Assembly (NCBI RefSeq): GCF_965199065.1
Contig: NZ_CBDAQN010000003.1
Location: forward strand, 496,001-560,000
DNA length: 64,000 nucleotides
Reading direction: 5' to 3'
Origin: Acidisoma sp965199065
GTDB taxonomy: Bacteria; Pseudomonadota; Alphaproteobacteria; Acetobacterales; Acetobacteraceae
Below, one piece after another: positions 1 through 6,929 of this stretch. Position 1 is the first letter of the stretch, and each line of letters begins with the position of its first letter. The notes under the pieces are model-generated. The model had not been told where the DNA came from. It saw only the letters and a list, made by a program, of their open reading frames with translations, and made no database searches. The position numbers were made by a program, and so were the translations under genes.

Positions 1-252
1 GCCGCTCTCCTGCCACAGCGTCGCCGGCTGGATGGTCGGCATCAGCACTTCCTGAGCGCCCGCGGCGTCCTGCTCCTCCCGCACGATGTCGGCGATATTG
101 TTCAGCACGCGGAGCCCCGCCGGCAGCCAAGCATAGATGCCCGCCGCCGTCTGCCGTACTAGGCCCGCCCGCAGCATGAGCCGGTGCGAGGCGATCTGCG
201 CCTCGGCGGGCACTTCCTTGAGGGTCGGGATGAGGCTCTGGGATAGACGCAT
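1..252 (-). CDS. proS: Proline--tRNA ligase, N-terminal fragment (runs off the window)
   Basis: The reverse strand from position 252 reads MRLSQSLIPTLKEVP..., and 84 residues are visible before the window ends. This is the standard N-terminus of bacterial ProRS, with the class II motif-1 region (LPAGLRVLNNIADIVREE, about residues 43-60) and the following VLMPTIQPA strand. The enzyme charges tRNA-Pro with proline in the cytoplasm. The ATG at 252-250 is preceded by a purine-rich AGAAG stretch. The acyltransferase on the same strand ends only 35 bp upstream, so read-through from it is possible. The catalytic core, editing domain and anticodon-binding domain lie outside the window. Confidence 0.93.
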   Translation of the reverse strand, partial: MRLSQSLIPTLKEVPAEAQIASHRLMLRAGLVRQTAAGIYAWLPAGLRVLNNIADIVREEQDAAGAQEVLMPTIQPATLWQESG

Positions 253-287
253 CGGGGTGGCACTCTTCTGCTTCTGCGGGCCGGACC

Positions 288-1349
288 CTACCGGTCCTGA
301 TGATGCCCCGCCAGATAGCGAAGCGCAGGGCGCTCCACCAGCCGTGCCGTGACCCAGCTCAGCGCGAGGACGCACGCGAACATGGGCATAAGCCACAGAT
401 ATGGCCAACGCGTCGGGTCCAGATGCCAGTGCCCCCATGCGCGGGAGAAGATCAGCTCCACCGGCGCGTACGCCATGTAGAACGGGTAGGAGATCGCCCC
501 GAGCGTCAGCAGCGCAGGCAGGCGGCCGAACACCCGCTGCTGGCCGGCAGCCAGCGTTCCAATGATGAGCCACAACCCGATCGTGGTCACGGCGTCGCCG
601 GCCGTCGTCATCGCCCGCAGCCATATGCCGAGAGACAGCACTCCGATGCCTATGGCCGCCATAAGCCAAAGCGGCCAAGGCAGACCCAGACGGAGTTGAC
701 GGGCAAGGAGTATCCCGCCGAAGAATTCGGGGAAGAACCGTAGCAGGGCGCCCTGATAGGTGAGGTTCAAGCCGGGTGCGGAGAGGCTGGACAGCAGCAG
801 AAGGGCGACTCCCATGGCGACCGAGCCCAAAGCCACGGCAGGGCCGTCGCAGCGGGAAACGATCACCGCCAGAAGCGGGAACAGCAGGTAGCCGGCCCAT
901 TCGGTGCTGATCGACCAGGATGGGTAGTTCCAGGTCCAGCCATGACTGAAGCCCCAGCCATTGAGCATCAGGAGCTGGAGCGTGAACTCGTGCCCGTCGG
1001 CGCGGTAGGCATCGTGCGGACGCACGCCTCCGAAGCGCGCCACCATAAGCCCGGCTGCGAGGAGCAACAGCATGGCGACCGCGGTCGGGTAGAGGCGGAC
1101 GAGGCGCCGCCACCAGAATCCACCATAGGCGGCAAAAGTTTGAGATGGATTTGGATGCCGGTGCGCCAGAACCAGGCCGGACAGGATGAAGAACCCGTCG
1201 ACACCGAGATAGCCCCGGCCGATCAGGCTGCCGAAGCCCGCGAATTGCAGGTGCAGATTTGCGTGGTAGGCGAAGACCCAAAGCGCGAGCAAGCCACGAA
1301 CCGCAGTCAGATCGGATAGGACAGCGTCACGCTGGTCGAACCGCGTCAC
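288..1349 (-). CDS. Acyltransferase 3 family membrane protein (OafA/YrhL-like)
   Basis: The 353-residue protein is a multi-pass membrane protein of the acyltransferase-3 family, whose members O-acylate sugars on surface polysaccharides, lipids or peptidoglycan. The sequence shows the family N-terminal motif with the conserved Arg and His (RGLLALWVFAYH, residues 18-29), the glycine-rich GVDGFFILSGLVL segment (49-61), the WSISTEW motif (145-151) and about ten hydrophobic helices to the C-terminus. Its length matches stand-alone family members, with no fused SGNH domain. No polysaccharide genes flank it, so the acceptor cannot be inferred. An inverted repeat (TATTGG-5-CCAATA, 1415-1431) lies about 65 bp upstream. 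Confidence 0.87.
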   Translation of the reverse strand: MTRFDQRDAVLSDLTAVRGLLALWVFAYHANLHLQFAGFGSLIGRGYLGVDGFFILSGLVLAHRHPNPSQTFAAYGGFWWRRLVRLYPTAVAMLLLLAAGLMVARFGGVRPHDAYRADGHEFTLQLLMLNGWGFSHGWTWNYPSWSISTEWAGYLLFPLLAVIVSRCDGPAVALGSVAMGVALLLLSSLSAPGLNLTYQGALLRFFPEFFGGILLARQLRLGLPWPLWLMAAIGIGVLSLGIWLRAMTTAGDAVTTIGLWLIIGTLAAGQQRVFGRLPALLTLGAISYPFYMAYAPVELIFSRAWGHWHLDPTRWPYLWLMPMFACVLALSWVTARLVERPALRYLAGHHQDR

Positions 1350-1461
1350 AACCAGCTCTTCGCTATAAGCTCAAGGATTCGCAAATACAAATGTCGTGGT
1401 TATTAACAAATTACTATTGGACGAGCCAATAATAACGCGTGACACGGCTAATTCGCATGGC

Positions 1462-1498
1462 TAAAGAAAAGGCCCGCGCGCCGAGGGCGCCGCGGGCC
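1462..1498 (-). terminator. Rho-independent terminator of the candidate sRNA
   Basis: On the minus strand a GC-rich stem (GGCCCGCGG.../...CGCGGGCC, plus-strand 1471-1498, one bulge, three-base loop) is followed directly by TTTTCTTTA. It is a strong intrinsic terminator lying about 300 bp beyond the rne stop, so it fits an independent short transcript better than rne itself. Confidence 0.8.
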
Positions 1499-1590
1499 AA
1501 GTTTAGGGAGGAAACGCCAGTCACACGGCGAAACGAGGATCAACCTCGTCCGTGACTGGATAATGGAAGCTCTCCTGAGAGCCGTCCACA
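1462..1590 (-). ncRNA. Candidate alpha-r8 family trans-acting sRNA (mmgR / Rfam 'suhB' type)
   Basis: Read on the minus strand, the segment has three parts expected of the family. There is a small 5' hairpin (GCTCT/AGAGC, plus-strand 1569-1582) and a long central hairpin closed by CCAGTCAC/GTGACTGG (1517-1524 with 1552-1559), with a nested GACGAGG/CCTCGTT stem. Then comes an unpaired TTTCCTCCCT (plus-strand complement at 1505-1514) just before a GC-rich terminator. That ten-base anti-Shine-Dalgarno-like motif is, as I recall it, the conserved core of the alpha-r8 sRNAs of Rhizobiales and Rhodobacterales, which are Hfq-dependent; mmgR of Sinorhizobium limits polyhydroxybutyrate build-up. The family assignment is by motif and structure only. 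The 5' end is estimated and no promoter was pinned down. Confidence 0.68.
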
Positions 1591-1748
1591 ATAAATCCGG
1601 GTTTAAAAGGCAGATTATTGGGCTTCCGGGCACAATCATGCCTCTTCATCGAGCAAGTTCGGAACCTTGATTAATAAGTAGGCACACCTCGCTCGGCGCC
1701 TGTCATCCGTTAGTGGCTGTCGGTGCTGCACGCCAAGTGATCGTGGCA

Positions 1749-1773
1749 AGGCCGGAGGCAATGCCCCCGGCCT
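1749..1773 (-). terminator. Hairpin downstream of rne, probable terminator
   Basis: An 11-bp stem with one G-U pair (AGGCCGGGGGC with GCCTCCGGCCT on the minus strand, three-base loop) begins 22 bp after the rne stop codon. The U-tract is poor, so it may act as a processing or stabilising 3' end instead of a clean terminator. Confidence 0.55.
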
Positions 1774-1794
1774 CGTCTCCACGTCTATGGCGGA

Positions 1795-4700
1795 TCAGCG
1801 CTTCCACCAACCCTGGCGCTTCGAAGCCGCCGGGGCATCGACCCCGATTACGAGCGGCTTGATGGCGGATGACGCCGCCTGCTCAGCATCTGTGGAAGCT
1901 GGCGCAGGCTCCGGCGCTGGCAGCGGCGGAGCGTCCGGCACCTCACCTGCACCTGCCTCAACCGGCAGCGCCTCAGCCGGCAGCGCCTCAGCCGGCAGCG
2001 CCTCAGCCGGCAGCGCCTTGGTCCGGCTGCTCGAGCGACGACGAGCAGGTTTAGCCTCCGCAGCAGGCGCTTCGGCCTGCTCAGCTTCGGCCGGCAGCGT
2101 TTCACCGGCAGATGCTGCAACCTCAACCGGATCGGCTGCCTTGGCGGTCGCCTTCGGTTTCCGCGCACGAGGCGCACGCACCGGTTTGGCCGGCATAGCT
2201 GCTGGCGCCTCTGGCTCGGCATCTGCCGCCTGCACCACATCTTCCGGCGCGGCGACCGGCTCGATCACCGGCTCCTCGGGCTCCGGAACGGTAACGGCCG
2301 GCGCCGCGACAGGCGCCGTCACGACCGGCGGCGCTTCCGGCGGCACCTGCGCCGGCGGCACCGGTTCCACATCCGCGTCCGCATCCATCACCGCGAACAG
2401 GGCGTCGATCGTGCCGGCGTAGGGATCAGCCGGCGTCGGCCCGCGATAAGCCGGCACGACCGGAACCTCCAGCCCGAGATCGCCTTCGGCGACACGTCCG
2501 GACCGGCCGCGACCACCACGCCGGCCACGACGGCTGCGCCCGCGCCCCTCGCCGTCGCCCAATGCGACCGGCGCAGGCATCTCGGGCGACGGCTCCGGTG
2601 GCGGCATGATGTCAGGCCCCGGGGCATCGGGTTCGCCCGGCAGTTCTGGCTCGGGCCCGTTCGGCGGCGGCAATTCGGGGCCGCGCCCGGGCTCTTCCGG
2701 AAACTCGGGTCCGGGTCCTGGTACCGGTGGCTGCGGCGAAGGCGGCATCGGGGGAACGGCTGGCTCGCCCGGCGCCGGCGTGGGATCGGGCGCACCCATC
2801 ATGGTCTCTGCCGCACCATCCGGCTCACCCTCGCCGTTCCACGGCTCGAACTCGTCGCCTTCGCTTTCACTATCGGCCGCACCATCCGTGGCCGCCTGGA
2901 AGAGCGAATCGCCATTCTCCTCACGCCTGCCACCGCGGCGACGGCGACGGCGACGGCGTTTCCGCTCGCCCGACTCGTCGGCCGCGGGAGAAGCGGCAAC
3001 TGCCGCGGGAACGGTCGAGGTCGCGGCGACGACTTCCTCGGCGATGGGCGCAGCGATACGCGCCTGCTGGACCCGCGCCTCCGGCACGAAGCTGTCGTCG
3101 TCCTCGGGCTCCTCGCGCGTCGCATAATCCATGGCGATCGGCGCGCCGGTATGAGCCCCGTTCTGAGCCGGAGCCTCCGCCGCGACGTAGGGGCGAATTT
3201 TATCCAGCCTGATCTGGGGCGGCACGAGCTTGTCGTCGGCCAGCAGGATCACCTGCATGCCGTGCGTCCGCTCGATCGTCATCAGGCGTTCGCGCTTCTG
3301 GTTCAGGATGTACATCGCCACCGCACCGGCGACATGCACATGAATTTCGGCCGAGCGGCGGCGCGCGCCCTCGTCCTCGATCGCGCGCAGCACGTGAATG
3401 GCCGAGCTTTCGACGCTGCGGACGGTGCCAGTGCCCAGGCAATGCGGGCAGGTGATGAAGGCGGTCTCCGCGAGGGATGGCCGCAGCCGCTGACGGCTCA
3501 TCTCCATCAGCCCGAAGTGGCTGATCGACCCGACCTGGATCCGCGCCCGGTCGTTCCGGAGAGCGTCCTTCAGGCGGCGCTCCACCATCGCGTTGTGCTT
3601 GCGGCTCTCCATGTCGATGAAATCGATCACGATGAGGCCGGCGAGATCACGCAGGCGCAGCTGTCGCGCCGCCTCGTCCGCCGCCTCCAGATTGGTGCGG
3701 AGCGCCGTCTCCTCAATGTTCCGCTCGCGCGTCGAGCGGCCCGAGTTCACGTCGATCGCGACCAGCGCCTCGGTCTGGTTCATCACCAGGTAGCCGCCGG
3801 ACTTGAGCTGAACCGTCGGGCTCAGCATGGCGTCGAGCTGGGCTTCCACGCCCTGCTTGGCGAACAGCGACATGTCGCTGCCGCGCCAGAGCTGGACCTT
3901 GGAGGCGTGCTGCGGGGTCAGCATGCGCATGAAGTCGCGCGCGGCCTTCCAGGCCGCTTCGCCGTCCACCAGCACTTCCTCGATGTCGCGCGTGTAGCCG
4001 TCCCGGATCGCGCGCTTGATGAGGCTCGCCTCCTCGTAGATCAGCGCCGGCGCCACCGACTTCAGCGTGTGCTCGCGGATGTCGTCCCACAGGCGAAGAA
4101 GATACTCGCAGTCTCGGCGGATCTCGGGCTTCGGACGGTTGGCCCCGGCGGTGCGGACGATCAGCCCCATGCCGGCCGGCATGTCGACTTCCTTGATCAC
4201 CTCGCGCAGCCGCTTGCGGTCGGAGACCGACGTGATCTTGCGCGATACGCCGCCACCGCGCGGCGAATTCGGCATGAGCACGCAATAGCGGCCGGCAAGT
4301 GATAGATACGTGGTCAGCGCCGCACCTTTCGTGCCGCGCTCCTCCTTCACCACCTGGATCAGCATGATCTGGCGGCGATGGATGACCTCCTGAATCTTGT
4401 AGTTGCGGGCATAGCGCGGCGGCTGCCGGCGCACGCCGTTCTCCTCGGTGGGGTCGGTGCCCCCGAAGGTTTCCGGCGCGCCCTCTTCGCTCCGGTCTTC
4501 GCCCCGGTCGTCACCCGTGTCCTCTTCGGGCATGACGGGCACTGCGACGAAACGGCTTTCCGACGTTGGAAGCTCCTCGGCCGGAGCGTCCTCGGGCGTC
4601 GTCTCATCCGCTGGCGGCGGCTCGCTGCCGATCACGATCTCCCGCACCATCTCGATCGCCTGGGCACGCGGATGCGGGCGCTCATCGTTCTCGGGCTGCG

Positions 4701-5343
4701 GCCCGGCGTCATCCTGTGCCGCCGCCTCGGCCGCCTCGAAGGCAGGCTCGAATGCGTCGACTTCGGAGGTGATCGGGTGGTGGGGGGCTTCCGCGTCAGC
4801 CGAAGCCTGATCGGCCGCCGGCTTGACGGGCTCAGAACCCTCGTCCGCCGCCGCGGGCTCCGGGACCTCGTCGGCCGAGGTCGGCGACGCCGACGTCGCC
4901 GCCTCATCCCCCGTGGCTTCCACGGCAGCCTCGAAGGCCGGCTCGGCCGCGTCGACCTCGGAGATCACCGGGTGCCGGGGGGCGTTTCCGGCGCCGCTCG
5001 TCGCCTGCTCCTGCGCCGCATCCTCGGCGTCTTCGGCTTCGGCCTCGGCGCGCGCTTCGGCTGCTTCGGCCTCTAGAAGCCGCTGCCGGTCGGCGACGGG
5101 GATTTGGTAATAGTCCGGGTGGATTTCGCTGAAGGCGAGGAAGCCGTGCCGGTTGCCGCCGTACTCGACGAAGGCGGCTTGCAGGCTCGGCTCTACCCGG
5201 ATGACCTTGGCAAGGTAGATGTTGCCTTTGATCTGTTTCTTGGTCGAGGTCTCGACATCAAAATCTTCTAGACGAGTACCATCAAGAACGACGACACGGG
5301 TTTCCTCCGCGTGTGTCGCGTCGATCAGCATGCGCTTGGTCAT
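1795..5343 (-). CDS. rne: Ribonuclease E/G (RNase E)
   Basis: This endoribonuclease cuts AU-rich single-stranded RNA and organises the degradosome. I start it at the ATG at 5343 (MTKRMLIDAT...) because that is the family N-terminus; the open frame extends 48 codons further without similarity. The product has 1182 residues. In order: an S1 domain (KGNIYLAKVIRVEPSLQAAF) split by a long Glu/Ala/Asp-rich insert of about 250 residues, as in other alphaproteobacterial RNase E proteins; the catalytic DNase I-like region with the two metal-binding aspartates (AIDVNSGR and IVIDFIDM); the CPHC zinc-link; then a disordered C-terminal half with an Arg run, an SRRGRRGGRGRSGR segment and Pro/Glu-rich tracts. 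EALPA repeats lie near the end. The 600-bp gap upstream suits a long autoregulatory leader, known for rne in other bacteria. Confidence 0.95.
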   Translation of the reverse strand: MTKRMLIDATHAEETRVVVLDGTRLEDFDVETSTKKQIKGNIYLAKVIRVEPSLQAAFVEYGGNRHGFLAFSEIHPDYYQIPVADRQRLLEAEAAEARAEAEAEDAEDAAQEQATSGAGNAPRHPVISEVDAAEPAFEAAVEATGDEAATSASPTSADEVPEPAAADEGSEPVKPAADQASADAEAPHHPITSEVDAFEPAFEAAEAAAQDDAGPQPENDERPHPRAQAIEMVREIVIGSEPPPADETTPEDAPAEELPTSESRFVAVPVMPEEDTGDDRGEDRSEEGAPETFGGTDPTEENGVRRQPPRYARNYKIQEVIHRRQIMLIQVVKEERGTKGAALTTYLSLAGRYCVLMPNSPRGGGVSRKITSVSDRKRLREVIKEVDMPAGMGLIVRTAGANRPKPEIRRDCEYLLRLWDDIREHTLKSVAPALIYEEASLIKRAIRDGYTRDIEEVLVDGEAAWKAARDFMRMLTPQHASKVQLWRGSDMSLFAKQGVEAQLDAMLSPTVQLKSGGYLVMNQTEALVAIDVNSGRSTRERNIEETALRTNLEAADEAARQLRLRDLAGLIVIDFIDMESRKHNAMVERRLKDALRNDRARIQVGSISHFGLMEMSRQRLRPSLAETAFITCPHCLGTGTVRSVESSAIHVLRAIEDEGARRRSAEIHVHVAGAVAMYILNQKRERLMTIERTHGMQVILLADDKLVPPQIRLDKIRPYVAAEAPAQNGAHTGAPIAMDYATREEPEDDDSFVPEARVQQARIAAPIAEEVVAATSTVPAAVAASPAADESGERKRRRRRRRRGGRREENGDSLFQAATDGAADSESEGDEFEPWNGEGEPDGAAETMMGAPDPTPAPGEPAVPPMPPSPQPPVPGPGPEFPEEPGRGPELPPPNGPEPELPGEPDAPGPDIMPPPEPSPEMPAPVALGDGEGRGRSRRGRRGGRGRSGRVAEGDLGLEVPVVPAYRGPTPADPYAGTIDALFAVMDADADVEPVPPAQVPPEAPPVVTAPVAAPAVTVPEPEEPVIEPVAAPEDVVQAADAEPEAPAAMPAKPVRAPRARKPKATAKAADPVEVAASAGETLPAEAEQAEAPAAEAKPARRRSSSRTKALPAEALPAEALPAEALPVEAGAGEVPDAPPLPAPEPAPASTDAEQAASSAIKPLVIGVDAPAASKRQGWWKR
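1961..2020. repeat. Four tandem 15-bp units inside the rne 3' end
   Basis: The unit GCCGGCAGCGCCTCA occurs four times head to tail, the first and last copies slightly diverged. In the rne frame it encodes repeated EALPA pentapeptides near the C-terminus of RNase E. The period keeps the reading frame, so copy number could vary without breaking the gene. Confidence 0.85.
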
Positions 5344-5943
5344 GTGGAAGGGGACTCCGGCGCACTCCCTGAGGGAGCGCGGCCGCCATCTGGCGGCGGA
5401 TTTGAAGTGGGGGAAGCGATGGTCCCGTGTTCGACAAGCGGGATGACCGAATTCTCGCCAGCGACTGGTTCGCTTTTGGGGAGACAACGATCATGGGGCT
5501 CGAACAGGTTCCTATCGGGATGGAGGGCACGCCCGGTTGCAGGCAGTGCGGCAGTTAAACAGAGTAGCGCCTCGCGCTCGCCCCCACCCGTCCGGCCGGC
5601 GTTGTCGCCGGGGCAAGATCTCGGGGATGGCCGGGTCGCAACCCGGCAAGACGAATGCGTCGGATACATGAAGTTGGGGCCGACATAACCCGGCTCATCC
5701 CACTTCAGGTCTCGAACAGGAAAATGACCTAATCGCCCCGGACATGCAATAGCGCCGGGCGCAAGACCCACCGATTGGCAGTTACCGGCCCGATTCCAGC
5801 CTGCGACTGCCAATCGTCGCCTCGGCGAGGCCTCTTCGACCACCCCAAATTTACTTGCAAATCAATCGCGAACAGGATTACTCGAAGCTCTCGTGTCAAG
5901 ACGCTGCTGTGTCGACCGACTGTCAGGAACCGGACCACTGGAC
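5344..5943. other. Divergent intergenic region between rne and the amidase gene
   Basis: About 600 bp without a supported gene, expected to hold the rne promoter and leader and the amidase promoter. A TTGACA hexamer on the minus strand (plus-strand 5894-5899) could be a -35 element for rne, but no convincing -10 follows at normal spacing. Open frames here (for example 5340-5843 on the minus strand) have no recognisable product. Confidence 0.5.
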
Positions 5944-6817
5944 ATGAGCGACGAGCTCAACAAGCGAATGACCGAGCGCCGGTTGCTGCTCGGCCTGGGC
6001 GTCAGCGCCACTGTCCTGCTGCCGAACTGGCTGCGTCCGGCAATCGCCTGGGCAGCGGACAAGGCACCATCACCGGCGGCCGCTCGACCTGCACGGCAGC
6101 GGAACCGCCGGCGGCCATGCGGCTCCGCTGGTCATGCTCGATCCCGGGCACGGGGGCAAGGATCCTGGCGCCATCGGGGTTGCCGGCACCTATGAGAAGC
6201 ATGTGTCGCTCGCCGCAGCCCATGATCTCCGGCAGCGGCTCGAGGCCAGCGGCCGCTACCGCGTCGCCATGACCCGTGCGACCGACCGCTTCATCCCGCT
6301 CGAGGACCGGGTCGCCATCGCCCAGCATCATGGCGCCGACCTCTTCGTCTCCATGCACGCCGATTCCGTGACGGACCACGATGTTCGCGGCGCCAGCGTC
6401 TACACGCTGGCCTCCACCGCCTCCGACCGGCAGACGGCGGCGCTCGCCATCAGCGAGAACAATGCCGACCGCTTCGGCGGTCCCGGCTTCACCGGCGTTT
6501 CGCCGGAGGTCGCCCGTATCCTCGCGAGCCTCGTCGGGCGGGAAACGCGCGTCGATTCCGCCCAGCTTCAGCAGGATATGGTCGAGAACCTGGGCGCGGC
6601 GACCGAGATGCTGCCCCGCCCCGCTCGCCACGCCGCCTTCGCGGTTCTTCAATCCACCGAGATCCCCAGCGTGCTGGTCGAGATGGGCTTCATGTCCAAC
6701 TACAAGGACGAAACCGAACTGCGGCAACAGGCGCACCGCGCCAGAATAACCCAGTCGATGGCCAATGCTGTCGATGCTTGGTATGTTGCGCGACAGTCTG
6801 CCCGGATGGCGGGATAG
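5944..6817 (+). pseudogene. amiC: N-acetylmuramoyl-L-alanine amidase (AmiC-type), apparent frameshift after the signal peptide
   Basis: Amidase_3 enzymes cleave the peptide stem from MurNAc in peptidoglycan during cell separation. From the ATG at 5944 the frame reads MSDELNKRMTERRLLLGLGV..., a signal peptide with paired arginines and an AWA cleavage site; E. coli AmiA and AmiC use Tat signals. The catalytic domain lies one frame over: MLDPGHGGKDPG from 6134 (His of the Zn site), then the conserved HADS and EMGFMSN motifs, ending at 6817. The two frames meet around 6075-6083, where one extra base (or two missing) would restore SPAA...PLDLHGSG. No AMIN domain is present. The gene sits 112 bp before mrcA, the usual alphaproteobacterial order. 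A sequencing error and a true frameshift cannot be told apart here; starting at 6134 would lose the export signal. Confidence 0.8.
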
Positions 6818-6929
6818 TCCAGCACACTAGCGGAACAGACGAGGCGCCCTAAATCCGCCTGTATTCGCGGCCATCTGGCGCGCCCCGTGTGGATGACCGA
6901 TCTTTGTGAATGACAAGGAACAGCGACCA

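Larger units (their letters stand above)
1350..1794. other. Intergenic region between rne and the acyltransferase gene
   Basis: No protein-coding gene is supported here. The region holds the rne terminator hairpin (1749-1773), a candidate alpha-r8 family small RNA with its own terminator (about 1462-1590, minus strand) and an inverted repeat at 1415-1431 in an AT-rich stretch that probably contains the acyltransferase promoter. A 63-codon open frame covers the sRNA but lacks coding character. Confidence 0.6.

Noticed and set aside
1448..1639. A 63-codon protein on the minus strand after rne
   Set aside because: It covers the candidate sRNA and its terminator hairpin, and has no coding character or ribosome site.
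1787..2422. A 211-residue Gly/Ala/Ser-rich protein antisense to the rne 3' end
   Set aside because: It mirrors low-complexity rne codons and the 15-bp repeats. No start context or family.
4378..5076. A 232-residue Arg/Gly-rich protein antisense to rne
   Set aside because: It is the complementary shadow of the Glu/Ala-rich S1 insert, as expected in GC-rich DNA.
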